A stretch of DNA of 12,233 nt from JACCYQ01 sp036675565 (GTDB taxonomy: Bacteria > Bacteroidota > Bacteroidia > Chitinophagales > Chitinophagaceae), in assembly GCA_036675565.1 (NCBI GenBank), contig JAKFER010000076.1, forward strand, positions 1 to 12,233, written 5' to 3'. The notes beneath the pieces were generated by a model. That model was not told the DNA's origin. It saw only the letters and a list, made by a program, of their open reading frames with translations, and ran no database searches. Made by a program: the position numbers and the translations under genes. This document shows, one piece after another, positions 1-7,406 of this stretch (position 1 is its first letter; each line of letters starts with the position of its first letter).

Positions 1-1
1 A

Positions 2-28
2 ATTTGAGAATTTGAGAATTTGAAAATG
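2..28. repeat. octamer tandem repeat at the window edge
   Basis: Three consecutive 8-bp units, atttgaga (2-9), atttgaga (10-17) and atttgaaa (18-25), are followed by atg. The stretch is AT-rich, non-coding and cut by the window edge, so the true array may be longer. No gene was found between here and the first coding region; 29-119 shows nothing recognisable. Confidence 0.7.
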
Positions 29-119
29 ATTATGACGCAATTTTTAATATTTGGGTGAAAGAATGTAGGCAGTTTTAAAATACCCAAAACCCTGGTTTCT
101 GGCCTTAATTCCAAAATTT

Positions 120-149
120 ATCAACCATTCAACAAAATCAACCATTCAA
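120..149. repeat. 13-bp direct repeat
   Basis: The 13-mer atcaaccattcaa occurs at 120-132 and again at 137-149, separated by 4 bp. It lies in the non-coding leader before the GH13 gene. It could be a chance product of simple-sequence expansion or a binding-site pair; nothing distinguishes these. Confidence 0.6.
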
Positions 150-163
150 TTCTGGATCTTCTA

Positions 164-198
164 ATTCCAAATTCCCAATCCCTGATTCCCAAATCGCT
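164..198. repeat. degenerate heptamer array (ATTCCCA type)
   Basis: A 7-bp period is visible: attccaa (164-170), attccca (171-177), atccctg (178-184), attccca (185-191), aatcgct (192-198). The consensus differs from the TAAACNC arrays further on, but the period is the same. It ends a few bases before the first possible start codon of the GH13 gene. Confidence 0.55.
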
Positions 199-224
199 GG
201 AATATGTTTTGTGTAACTACAGCC

Positions 225-1838
225 ATGACGGATAAAATAATCAACCAATATGCCTGGTGGCAAAAAGGAATTATCTACCAGATCTATCCCCGATCATTCC
301 AGGATAGCAATAATGATGGCATCGGCGATTTGCAGGGAATCATTCAAAGGCTCGATCACCTGCAGTGGCTGGGCATTTCAGCGGTATGGATCTCGCCTAT
401 ATTCCCATCACCAATGGCTGATTTTGGTTATGATATAGCCGATTACACAGGCATTGATCCCATTTTTGGGAATATGGATGATTTTGATGAATTGTTGACA
501 GAACTGCACAACCGGGATATGAAATTGATCCTGGACCTTGTGCCAAACCATACCAGCAATCAACATCCATGGTTTCTTGAATCCAAATCAAGTATTGATA
601 ATCCAAAACGGGACTGGTATATATGGCATGATCCGTTACCCGATGGATCACCACCAAATAACTGGTTAAGTGTTTTTGGCGGGCCGGCCTGGGAGTGGGA
701 CGAAAATACAAAGCAATTCTACTATCATGCTTTTTTAAAAGAACAACCTGATCTGAACTGGCGCAATGAAGAAGTGAAACAGGCGATGTTTGATGTAATC
801 CGTTTCTGGTTAAAAAAAGGCGTTGATGGTTTCAGGGTTGATGTGATGTGGCATATGATAAAAGACAAACAATTCAGGGATAACCCCGTCAATAATGATT
901 ATGAAGATCATATGGCGGATTATGAAAAATTATTGCCTGTTTATTCCACCGATCAACCCATGGTGCATGATATTGTGAGGGAAATGCGTGCTGTGTTGGA
1001 TGAATTTGGTGATCGCTTACTGATCGGTGAAATTTATCTACCGGTTCACAAACTGGTGACATATTATGGACAGGATAATAAAGGTGCACATCTGCCCTTT
1101 AATTTTCTTTTACTGGGTTTGCCGTGGGATGCATCGGTTATTTCATCCGTGATTGATGAATATGAAGGAGCATTGCCTGAAAACGGCTGGCCCAACTGGG
1201 TTCTGGATAACCATGATCAAAGTCGCATAACCAGTCGCGTTGGATTAATGCAGGCAAAAGTTGCGGTTATTTTGCTACTCACATTAAGGGGTACACCAAC
1301 TATTTATTATGGTGATGAAATTGGCATGCGTGATGTTCCCATTCCATTTGATGAAGTCAAGGATCCACAGGGTTTAAATATGCCTGGTAAAAATCTGAGT
1401 CGTGATCCCGCCCGTACACCTATGCAATGGGATGATTCATTATACGCCGGATTCTCCGGCACCAGGCCCTGGTTGAGGGTTGATAAATCATATGCAAGGG
1501 AAAATGTAGCCATTCAGAAAAACAAACCATTTTCCATGCTTTCACTTTATCATAAACTAATAGCACTGCGCCAAAGTGAGCCTTCGCTGATGGTGGGAAA
1601 TTATAAACCAGTTTACTCCAATAACCAGATGCTTGCTTATATACGGCACGCTGAAGGCAGTTCCCGGTTTCTAATTGTATTAAACATGAGCCACAGGCCA
1701 TGTTATTTTAAACCACAACATGAAATATTTACAGGACAGGTCATAGCTGCTACCATTCCGGAACTGGAAGATATGCGCATTGATGGTGACATCAATTTAA
1801 GTGGCGATGAGGGGATCATTATTAAACTGGATAACTAA
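225..1838 (+). CDS. GH13 alpha-glucosidase (oligo-1,6-glucosidase-type)
   Basis: A glycoside hydrolase of family 13, probably releasing glucose from the non-reducing ends of malto- or isomalto-oligosaccharides. Numbered from an upstream ATG at 204, the conserved regions are DLVPNHTS (111-118), QPDLN (181-185), GFRVDV (209-214) with nucleophile D213, GEIY (275-278) with acid/base E276, and DNHD (335-338) with transition-state stabiliser D338. QPDLN is the region V signature of the oligo-1,6-glucosidase subfamily, and Val after the nucleophile is seen in alpha-1,6-acting members. A C-terminal beta domain follows DPARTPMQWD (401-410). Length is normal (537 residues from 225). I prefer the ATG at 225 because the family begins only about ten residues before WWQKGIIYQIYPR, and the ATG at 204 falls in a promoter-like TATGTTTT. 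No signal peptide is seen, so it is probably cytoplasmic. It lies 18 bp before treZ, probably co-transcribed. Exact substrate is uncertain; it is too short for TreY. Confidence 0.9.
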   Translation: MTDKIINQYAWWQKGIIYQIYPRSFQDSNNDGIGDLQGIIQRLDHLQWLGISAVWISPIFPSPMADFGYDIADYTGIDPIFGNMDDFDELLTELHNRDMKLILDLVPNHTSNQHPWFLESKSSIDNPKRDWYIWHDPLPDGSPPNNWLSVFGGPAWEWDENTKQFYYHAFLKEQPDLNWRNEEVKQAMFDVIRFWLKKGVDGFRVDVMWHMIKDKQFRDNPVNNDYEDHMADYEKLLPVYSTDQPMVHDIVREMRAVLDEFGDRLLIGEIYLPVHKLVTYYGQDNKGAHLPFNFLLLGLPWDASVISSVIDEYEGALPENGWPNWVLDNHDQSRITSRVGLMQAKVAVILLLTLRGTPTIYYGDEIGMRDVPIPFDEVKDPQGLNMPGKNLSRDPARTPMQWDDSLYAGFSGTRPWLRVDKSYARENVAIQKNKPFSMLSLYHKLIALRQSEPSLMVGNYKPVYSNNQMLAYIRHAEGSSRFLIVLNMSHRPCYFKPQHEIFTGQVIAATIPELEDMRIDGDINLSGDEGIIIKLDN

Positions 1839-1856
1839 ACTTCTTAAAAACATAAC

Positions 1857-3695
1857 ATGACAGGGGCATTCTTGCAGGAGAAAAACAAATGCCAGTTCCG
1901 GGTATGGGCACCGGAAAAAGAATCTATGAAGTTGCATATTGTTCACCCCCAAGACAAGTTGGTGGATATGCAAAAGGATAAACAAGGATATTTTAGTGTA
2001 ACCATCAACGATATAAAAGCAGGGACCCGGTATTTTTATCAACCCGAACCAGGAAAAGATTGGCCGGATGTAGCTTCGCAATATCAACCGGAAGGCGTTT
2101 TTGGTCCTTCGGAAGTCATAGACCATCAAGCGTTTAAATGGCATGATACGGCATGGAAAGGAATGCCGATAAAAGATATGATCATGTATGAAATTCATGT
2201 CGGCACTTTTACAGAAGAAGGAACATTTGAAGCCATCATTCCATTCCTCGACGACCTGGTGGATACGGGTATCAATGCTATTGAATTAATGCCCGTTGCA
2301 CAATTTCCCGGTGTTAGAAACTGGGGTTATGATGGCGTATTCCCCTATGCAACACAAAATTCTTATGGTGGTCCCGAAGGTTTAAAAAAACTGGTGGATG
2401 CCTGTCATGCAAAAGGCATAGCTGTTTTTTTAGATGTTGTGTATAATCATATAGGTCCGGAAGGAAATCATTTTAATGAATTTGCTCCCTATTTCACAGA
2501 TCACTATCATACACCCTGGGGAGATGCGGTAAATTTTGATGGTGCATACTGTGATGGGGTCCGGAATTATTTTTCAGATAATGCCATCTATTGGTTAGAG
2601 TATTTTCATATTGATGGATTAAGACTGGATGCTATTCATTCAATTTTTGACAATGGTGCCGTACATTTTTGGGATTTCGTAAACAATAAAGTCAATGGGC
2701 TTGAAATGAAATTGGGCAGGCATTTATACCTGATTGCGGAGAGTGATCTGAATGATCCTAAAGTGATCCGGTCACCGGAAGTAGGTGGTTATGGCTTTGA
2801 TGCGCAATGGCTGGATGATTTTCACCACGCTGCTTATGTACAGATTGATGAAAACGGGAAGGACCGGTATAAAGATTTCCGGCGTTTGGATCAATTGGCA
2901 AAAGCTTTTACAGATGGTTTCGTTCACAGTGGTGAATATGTTGAATTCAGAAAAAGAAAACATGGAAAATCTTCTGCCGGTATAAGCGGAAAGAAATTTG
3001 TAGTCTTTAATCAAAATCATGACCAGGTTGGAAACCGCGAGAAAGGAGAGCGTTTAAGCATACTCGTTAATTCAGAAAGATTGAAACTGGCAGCGGGTAC
3101 ATTATTGTTATCACCCTATATTCCGCTTTTATTTATGGGTGAAGAATATGGTGAAGATCAACCCTTCTTTTATTTTGTAAATCATTCCGACCCGGATTTG
3201 GTTAATGCAGTGAGAGAAGGGAGGAAGAATGAGTTTAAAGATTTTAACTGGGAAGCTGATCCACCAGATCCGCAAGCGGAAAAAACATTTACAGACAGTA
3301 AACTTCAATGGAAAAAAAGAAATAAAGGAAGTTATGCCATTATACATGCGTGGTATAAAGCTTTGATCCAATTGCGGAAGCAGCCTGCCCTGCAAACCTT
3401 TAAAAAGAATAATATAAGGGCTTATGTTTTGGAAAATAAAGGATTGGTTTTACACCGCCGGAGTGAAGATGAATCGCAATATATTTTGTGCTTTCTCAAT
3501 TTTTCAAGTGGTGCTATCAGTTATACATTGCCCGGTAGCCCTGACAGTTGGACTACCCTGCTGGATTCAAACGATGCTCAATGGCAAACGAGGGATCATA
3601 AAAAATTTGATCCTCATTCCATTTCTGAGAAAGGAAAGTTGATCATTCCTCCTTTAAGTGTAATCGTCATGGAAGCAATAGATCAAATCATGTAA
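1857..3695 (+). CDS. treZ: malto-oligosyltrehalose trehalohydrolase
   Basis: TreZ hydrolyses the alpha-1,4 bond next to the terminal trehalose of maltooligosyltrehalose, releasing free trehalose; it normally follows TreY, which makes that intermediate from glycogen or maltodextrin ends. The 612-residue protein has the family's usual length and order: an N-terminal E-set/CBM48-like domain (about 1-100, FRVWAPE at 14-20), a GH13 barrel with MYEIHVGTFT (110-119) and DVVYNHIG (193-200), then DGLRLDAIH (253-261, nucleophile D258), AESD (294-297, acid E295), NQNHD (385-389, D389) and GEEYGE (428-433), and a C-terminal beta domain. All three catalytic acids are present. The gene starts 18 bp after the GH13 alpha-glucosidase and probably shares its transcript. 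No secretion signal is seen. No treY is present in the window, which is unusual for the pathway. Confidence 0.95.
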   Translation: MTGAFLQEKNKCQFRVWAPEKESMKLHIVHPQDKLVDMQKDKQGYFSVTINDIKAGTRYFYQPEPGKDWPDVASQYQPEGVFGPSEVIDHQAFKWHDTAWKGMPIKDMIMYEIHVGTFTEEGTFEAIIPFLDDLVDTGINAIELMPVAQFPGVRNWGYDGVFPYATQNSYGGPEGLKKLVDACHAKGIAVFLDVVYNHIGPEGNHFNEFAPYFTDHYHTPWGDAVNFDGAYCDGVRNYFSDNAIYWLEYFHIDGLRLDAIHSIFDNGAVHFWDFVNNKVNGLEMKLGRHLYLIAESDLNDPKVIRSPEVGGYGFDAQWLDDFHHAAYVQIDENGKDRYKDFRRLDQLAKAFTDGFVHSGEYVEFRKRKHGKSSAGISGKKFVVFNQNHDQVGNREKGERLSILVNSERLKLAAGTLLLSPYIPLLFMGEEYGEDQPFFYFVNHSDPDLVNAVREGRKNEFKDFNWEADPPDPQAEKTFTDSKLQWKKRNKGSYAIIHAWYKALIQLRKQPALQTFKKNNIRAYVLENKGLVLHRRSEDESQYILCFLNFSSGAISYTLPGSPDSWTTLLDSNDAQWQTRDHKKFDPHSISEKGKLIIPPLSVIVMEAIDQIM

Positions 3696-3755
3696 ATCTT
3701 CAGGAGCATTTTTATACGGTTACCTTTAGAACTTATTTTAAAATCAAAAAAAATT

Positions 3756-4796
3756 ATGACACCAACAAAAGCATGGGCTGCGCAGGATGCCTCTACTCCA
3801 CTCGCTCCATATAGTTTTGAACGAAGAGCATTGAAAGAAGATGATGTGCTGATTGAAATTTTATTTTGTGGCGTATGCCATTCAGATATTCACCAGGCAA
3901 GAAATGAATGGAGTAATTCTATTTATCCAATGGTTCCCGGGCATGAAATGGTTGGACGGGTAACAGCTGTAGGAAGCAAAGTGACCCATTTTAAAATCGG
4001 AGACATGGCAGGTGTAGGATGTTTTGTTGACAGTTGCGGAAAATGTTCCAGTTGTAATGAAGGATTAGAACAGTATTGCGAAACGGGTGTGATAGGCAGT
4101 TATAATTCAAAAGAAAAAGATGGTACACCTACTATGGGTGGTTATAGCGACAAAGTAATTTGCAAGGAAAGTTTTGTCTTAAAAATAGCGGACCATCTGG
4201 ATCTTTCCAGGGTTGCACCACTGCTTTGCGCCGGCATTACTACCTATTCTCCGTTGCGCCAGTGGAATGTAAAAAAAGGAGATAAAGTCGGTGTTATTGG
4301 TTTGGGTGGGCTGGGACATATGGCTGTAAAAATAGCCGTAGCAATGGGTGCCGAAGTCACTGTTTTAAGCACATCTAAGTCAAAAGAGAAAGATGCGATA
4401 AACCTGGGTGCTCACCGGTTTACAGTAACCAAAGATCCGGAACAACTAAAGGAACACCGGAGTTATTTTAACCTGCTGATCAATACCGTTAGTGCAAAAC
4501 ATGATCTGAATCTTTATCTCTCCTTGCTAAAAGTAGATGGCACCATGGTTTTATTGGGGGTTCCCCCGGAAGCGCCCGAGATCAGTGTGTTTAACTTAAT
4601 ATCAAGGCGCAGGCGTTTAGCAGGTTCGCTGGTTGGTGGCATTGCAGAAACACAGGAAATGCTGGATTTCTGTGCAGAACACAATGTAATGGCTGATGTG
4701 GAAGTAATCCCGATCAGTTATATCAATGAGGCTTATGAAAGAATGATGAAAAATGATGTTCATTATCGTTTTGTGATAGATATGGCTACATTATAA
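3756..4796 (+). CDS. NAD(P)-dependent zinc alcohol dehydrogenase (CAD/YahK-like)
   Basis: A medium-chain zinc alcohol dehydrogenase, 346 residues, interconverting aldehydes and alcohols with a nicotinamide cofactor. Catalytic zinc ligands are visible as C41 (GVCHSD), H63 (PGHE) and C158 (LLCAG). A complete structural-zinc set is C94, C97, C100 and C108. The Rossmann fold shows GLGGLG (182-187), and the following STSKSKE stretch (205-211) resembles the NADPH-preferring cinnamyl-alcohol-dehydrogenase/YahK branch, whose members are broad aldehyde reductases. It is cytoplasmic, with no signal. It begins 60 bp after treZ; a near-match to the Bacteroidota -7 box (TACCTTTA, 3721-3728) suggests it may have its own promoter. 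A hairpin starting at the stop codon probably ends transcription. Nothing in the context fixes the physiological aldehyde. Confidence 0.9.
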   Translation: MTPTKAWAAQDASTPLAPYSFERRALKEDDVLIEILFCGVCHSDIHQARNEWSNSIYPMVPGHEMVGRVTAVGSKVTHFKIGDMAGVGCFVDSCGKCSSCNEGLEQYCETGVIGSYNSKEKDGTPTMGGYSDKVICKESFVLKIADHLDLSRVAPLLCAGITTYSPLRQWNVKKGDKVGVIGLGGLGHMAVKIAVAMGAEVTVLSTSKSKEKDAINLGAHRFTVTKDPEQLKEHRSYFNLLINTVSAKHDLNLYLSLLKVDGTMVLLGVPPEAPEISVFNLISRRRRLAGSLVGGIAETQEMLDFCAEHNVMADVEVIPISYINEAYERMMKNDVHYRFVIDMATL

Positions 4797-4821
4797 ATCC
4801 TGATACACTGGCAGGATTTTT
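4795..4821 (+). terminator. intrinsic terminator after the alcohol dehydrogenase
   Basis: An 8-bp perfect stem, aaatcctg (4795-4802) pairing with caggattt (4812-4819), with a 9-nt loop, is followed by further T residues. The stem overlaps the TAA stop codon (4794-4796). GC content of the stem is modest, so termination may be partial. Confidence 0.65.
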
Positions 4822-4843
4822 ATACATCTATAAAATAAATATT

Positions 4844-5317
4844 ATGCTAAAGAATTCATGGCTTATACTTGTTGCGGTTTTGGGATTAATGACGGCATGC
4901 AGCAGTACCAGAGATATGAACGGGGTACCTGTTCAAAAATCTGTTTATGAAGGTACCTGGACCATCACAGATATTAAAGCGAATGTTCCTGATGGAGTCA
5001 AAATTTCTAATCTGTTTGATGAAGCGCCTCATACAGATTTTCTGAACAGCATTTGGACCTTGCAGGGAAATGGAAATGGTCATTTTGATTTGGCCAATGG
5101 CAATAAGCAAAATATTTATTGGTCATTATACAAAAGTGACACCGTTCCTATGTTGCAATTTAAAAAACTGGAAGCTGGTGAAAGAGCCCGTGATATTGAA
5201 ACCGGTTATCGCCTCGAAATAAAAGAAAAACTCACCAACAGTTTTATTTTGCAAATGCCCGTTCCCGTTAGTAACCAGTCAGATGGTAACATCCGGTTAA
5301 CATTTACCAAGACATAA
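4844..5317 (+). CDS. small lipoprotein, lipocalin-like
   Basis: A 157-residue protein with a hydrophobic N-terminus and a lipobox ending LMTAC, so C19 is the likely lipidated residue after signal peptidase II cleavage. It should be anchored in a membrane facing the periplasm or outside. The mature part begins with the polar SSTRDMNG, then YEGTWTITDIKANVP (from about residue 35), and alternates short beta-strand-like segments to the C-terminal RLTFTKT. A Gly-Thr-Trp near the start followed by a beta-rich body resembles the lipocalin-like lipoproteins common in Bacteroidota, but this is an inference from pattern only. No catalytic motif is seen. It lies downstream of the alcohol dehydrogenase terminator and ends at the repeat-rich convergent junction. 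Function unknown. Confidence 0.75.
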   Translation: MLKNSWLILVAVLGLMTACSSTRDMNGVPVQKSVYEGTWTITDIKANVPDGVKISNLFDEAPHTDFLNSIWTLQGNGNGHFDLANGNKQNIYWSLYKSDTVPMLQFKKLEAGERARDIETGYRLEIKEKLTNSFILQMPVPVSNQSDGNIRLTFTKT

Positions 5318-5322
5318 TTTTA

Positions 5323-5428
5323 GTTTAGAGTTCAGGGTTTAGCGTTTAGAAAAGATTCTAACAGTTTAAGGCTTAAAGCTTATAGGTTAATGGCCAAAAA
5401 ACTAAACGCTAAAGGCTAAACTCTAAAC
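5323..5428. repeat. long imperfect inverted repeat at a convergent junction
   Basis: A 26-nt left arm (5323-5348) matches the reverse complement of the right arm (5403-5428) at 23 of 26 positions; the mismatches are in the middle (ttcagg against tttagc). The 54-nt loop contains another near-palindrome around taaggcttaaagctta. Both arms are built of 7-bp units. It lies between the convergent lipoprotein and 66-residue-protein genes, so it could act as a bidirectional terminator, although neither arm is followed by a strong T-run. Confidence 0.8.
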
Positions 5429-5451
5429 CCTAAACATTAAACTCTAAACAC
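5403..5451. repeat. heptamer tandem array (TAAACNC)
   Basis: Seven consecutive 7-bp units: taaacgc, taaaggc, taaactc, taaaccc, taaacat, taaactc, taaacac. The left arm of the inverted repeat carries the complementary form in the same 7-bp period (gtttaga, gttcagg, gtttagc, gtttaga at 5323-5350). The array stops 3 bp before the end of the minus-strand gene at 5455. The units resemble plant-type telomere repeats by sequence, but they are degenerate and lie between bacterial genes. Confidence 0.85.
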
Positions 5452-5454
5452 TCT

Positions 5455-5655
5455 CTACCCCAGTCCACCCAAATCAATACCGCCAACCTGTGGTGCACCG
5501 GAACCTTTTTCTTTTTCATCCATAAACCCTGCTAACTGACCCTTGATCATGGGGAATTTTTCCCCGATAAAATCGGTAATGACCTGCACAGCTTTTTTAG
5601 CCTGTTCATCTGAAAGTCCTGCTTTAGTTTTTAATTGCTGTATGATTTCCTGCAT
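5455..5655 (-). CDS. small helical protein of 66 residues
   Basis: A short protein with an amphipathic N-terminal half, including LKTKAGLSDEQAKKAVQV (residues 8-25), then FIGEKFPMIKGQLAGFM, a charged linker (DEKEKGSG) and a glycine-rich tail ending GGIDLGGLG. The GLS-x-EQA start of the helical region is typical of small uncharacterised Bacteroidota proteins related to DUF2267/DUF2780-like helical domains; the family is a guess from pattern. No signal peptide or membrane segment is seen. It is divergent from the TerB-like gene across 141 bp and its stop codon abuts the heptamer array. Codon use looks normal and the composition is protein-like, so I regard it as a real gene. Confidence 0.75.
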   Translation of the reverse strand: MQEIIQQLKTKAGLSDEQAKKAVQVITDFIGEKFPMIKGQLAGFMDEKEKGSGAPQVGGIDLGGLG

Positions 5656-5742
5656 AAAATAATTTTAACTAATGGCTGCAAAAACCATACGAAGAGAATA
5701 CAAATTAATTGATTATAGTTTTTAAATTTTGAATTTTACATT

Positions 5743-5783
5743 TTCAATTATTCACGTCGTGGCATAAATGTTGAATAACTGAA
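5743..5783. repeat. inverted repeat before the TerB-like gene
   Basis: ttcaattattca (5743-5754) is matched by tgaataactgaa (5772-5783), complementary at 11 of 12 positions, around a 17-nt centre containing the small palindrome cacgtcgtg. It lies 13 bp upstream of the ATG at 5797. There is no T-run, so an operator or a 5'-UTR hairpin is more likely than a terminator. The rest of the 5656-5796 divergent gap shows no clear promoter box. Confidence 0.4.
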
Positions 5784-5796
5784 TAAAAACATAAAT

Positions 5797-6222
5797 ATGT
5801 ATCAACAACTAGTAACAACCCAGAACCAGGCTATTTGTCATTTATTATTTCATTGTTGTATGAAAGATGGTCAATTTGAAGATGCTGAGTTAAACCAGGT
5901 TTCTGAAAAAATGGTTGTCCTTGGATTAAATAAGGATCTTGATTTTAAGAAAGAAGTTATCAATTACCAGCAATATCGTCCGATGGTAAATGACGAAAAA
6001 TCATATTTACAACACCTGATGGATATTATAAAGCCCGTTAATGACCTGGCACTCTTCTCCTATTGTGTTGAATTGATGGTAAGCGATGGTATCCTGGAAC
6101 TGACAGAAGAATCTTTGTCAAACAACATTGCCCAGGCATTGAATATGGATGCAACGACCAGGCAAACGATCATAAAACTGGTATTGCAACGAAAGGTGAT
6201 TGAAACTGACAAAATCGTTTAG
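5797..6222 (+). CDS. TerB-like helical protein
   Basis: A 141-residue, all-helical-looking protein with two related acidic motifs, KDGQFEDAEL (23-32) and SDGILELTEE (96-105). The spaced DG...E pattern and the duplicated arrangement resemble the TerB fold, in which such acidic residues can bind metal. TerB-like proteins occur widely outside tellurite operons, often as stress- or signalling-associated domains, and no other ter gene is nearby, so tellurite resistance should not be assumed. No signal peptide is seen; it is probably cytoplasmic. An inverted repeat lies just upstream, and the stop codon is 6 bp from the stop of the convergent lactonase-family gene. Fold assignment is moderately secure; role unknown. 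Confidence 0.75.
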   Translation: MYQQLVTTQNQAICHLLFHCCMKDGQFEDAELNQVSEKMVVLGLNKDLDFKKEVINYQQYRPMVNDEKSYLQHLMDIIKPVNDLALFSYCVELMVSDGILELTEESLSNNIAQALNMDATTRQTIIKLVLQRKVIETDKIV

Positions 6223-6228
6223 CCTCAC

Positions 6229-7341
6229 TTAAAAAATCATTTTTACACAAACCGGCTTACGAATATTGATGCGGTTACCCGTATCTGTTAGTATGCCGGT
6301 TTTTTTATTCCTACTGAAAATTACAATCTCGTCCGATTCCTGGTTAGCTACCAGGATATATTTGCCAGATGGGTGAATAAAAAAATTACGCGGTGTTTTA
6401 CCAAGCGTTGGCTGTTCATGGATAAACTTAAGTTTACCCTTTTTATTGATGGAGAAAATACTGATTGAGTTCTGGTCACCGCGGTTGGATGCATATAAGA
6501 ATTTACCATCCGGGGACACATGTACATCGGCACTACCAATTTTTCCTTTAAAATCCGCGGCATGTGTTGGAACCCGTTCAATAAGCTCCAGTTTCCCATC
6601 ATCATAATTAAATACAGAGACCGTTCCACTTAATTCTTCCATTAAATATGCCATTGATTTTTTTGGATGAAAAACCAGGTGCCGGGGTCCGCTCCCGGGC
6701 TCTGTGGTTGTAAATGGAAAGGGTGCAGGTTCTAATACCATACCATTACCAGGATTGAAAGCATAACTCATGATTTTATCCATGCCTAAATCTGCAACCA
6801 ACAAATGTTTCTCATCTGGTGTAAATACGGTTGAATGAACATGTGCTTTTTCCTGGCGGTTTTCATTTTTACTCTTCCCTTCATGTTGAATTACCTGGCT
6901 TGCTGGATTTAATGATCCTGCTTCACCCACTTTAAAAATGGACAAATTTCCACCACTGTAATTGCCAGCTGCCACCCATTTACCATCACGTGTAACCGAA
7001 ACATAACAGGGATCATCTCCCCCACTGGCTTGCTGGTTGATCAATAGCAGTTGGCCATTATTTTTATCAAATGAAAATGAGCTGACCATCGGTGGCTTTT
7101 CCCCATGTGTTTCATTCACTGCATAAACATACCGGCCATCTGCACTGGCTGCCAGGTAAGACGGATTTTGTACTCCCTCTGTGTTACTAACCCATGAAGC
7201 CTTTCCTGTTTTTTCATCAAACCCATACACATATATACCCTTGCTGCCAGTTTGCGTATAGGTTCCGATTAAAATATAATTACCCTGCCCCATAGTAATA
7301 ATTGAAGACATTGAAAAAATGATGCAAAAAAGTAAACGCAT
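6229..7341 (-). CDS. exported lactonase-family beta-propeller (6-phosphogluconolactonase-like)
   Basis: A member of the lactonase/YbhE seven-bladed propeller family (the Pgl type that hydrolyses 6-phosphogluconolactone, plus relatives acting on other lactones). From the start at 7341 it has 370 residues, near the family's usual length. Recurrent blade motifs are visible: ILIGTYTQTGSKGIYVY near the N-terminus, NPSYLAASADGRYVYAVNE, GDDPCYVSVTRDGKW, AHVHSTVFTPDEKHLLVADLG, GPRHLVFHP, and SADVHVSPDGKFLYASNRG. The N-terminus from the internal methionine (MRLLFCIIFSMSSIIT, then MGQG) is a good signal peptide, so I chose this start; an upstream ATG at 7383 would add 14 residues and blur it. Export argues against the cytoplasmic pentose-phosphate role and for a periplasmic lactone or an unknown substrate. 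It is convergent with the TerB-like gene. Confidence 0.88.
   Translation of the reverse strand: MRLLFCIIFSMSSIITMGQGNYILIGTYTQTGSKGIYVYGFDEKTGKASWVSNTEGVQNPSYLAASADGRYVYAVNETHGEKPPMVSSFSFDKNNGQLLLINQQASGGDDPCYVSVTRDGKWVAAGNYSGGNLSIFKVGEAGSLNPASQVIQHEGKSKNENRQEKAHVHSTVFTPDEKHLLVADLGMDKIMSYAFNPGNGMVLEPAPFPFTTTEPGSGPRHLVFHPKKSMAYLMEELSGTVSVFNYDDGKLELIERVPTHAADFKGKIGSADVHVSPDGKFLYASNRGDQNSISIFSINKKGKLKFIHEQPTLGKTPRNFFIHPSGKYILVANQESDEIVIFSRNKKTGILTDTGNRINIRKPVCVKMIF
6249..6306 (+). terminator. possible plus-strand terminator inside the opposite gene
   Basis: aaaccggc (6249-6256) pairs perfectly with gccggttt (6295-6302), and the second arm runs into a 7-nt T tract (6300-6306). The 38-nt loop is long for an intrinsic terminator. 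It lies 26 bp past the TerB-like stop, within the last codons of the convergent lactonase-family gene, and no other candidate fits in the 6-bp gap. Confidence 0.4.
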
Positions 7342-7406
7342 AAAAAAAATTATACTGCAATTTAATTGATTCAGCAATGACAAATCTATTATAGCGAAAT
7401 GAACTG

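Noticed and set aside
225..1838. Malto-oligosyltrehalose synthase (TreY)
   Set aside because: The protein is much shorter than TreY and carries QPDLN and other alpha-glucosidase-type motifs.
1797..2198. 133-codon open frame on the minus strand across the treZ start
   Set aside because: It lies opposite two confident GH13 genes, covers their junction, and the translation shows no recognisable domain; it is a shadow frame.
5403..5451. Plant-type telomere repeat contamination, suggested by TAAACCC units
   Set aside because: The units are degenerate, short, and embedded between bacterial genes; a second array occurs in the same kind of junction 3.8 kb away.
5797..6222. Tellurite resistance locus
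   Set aside because: Only a TerB-like fold is present; no terC, terD or other ter gene is nearby.
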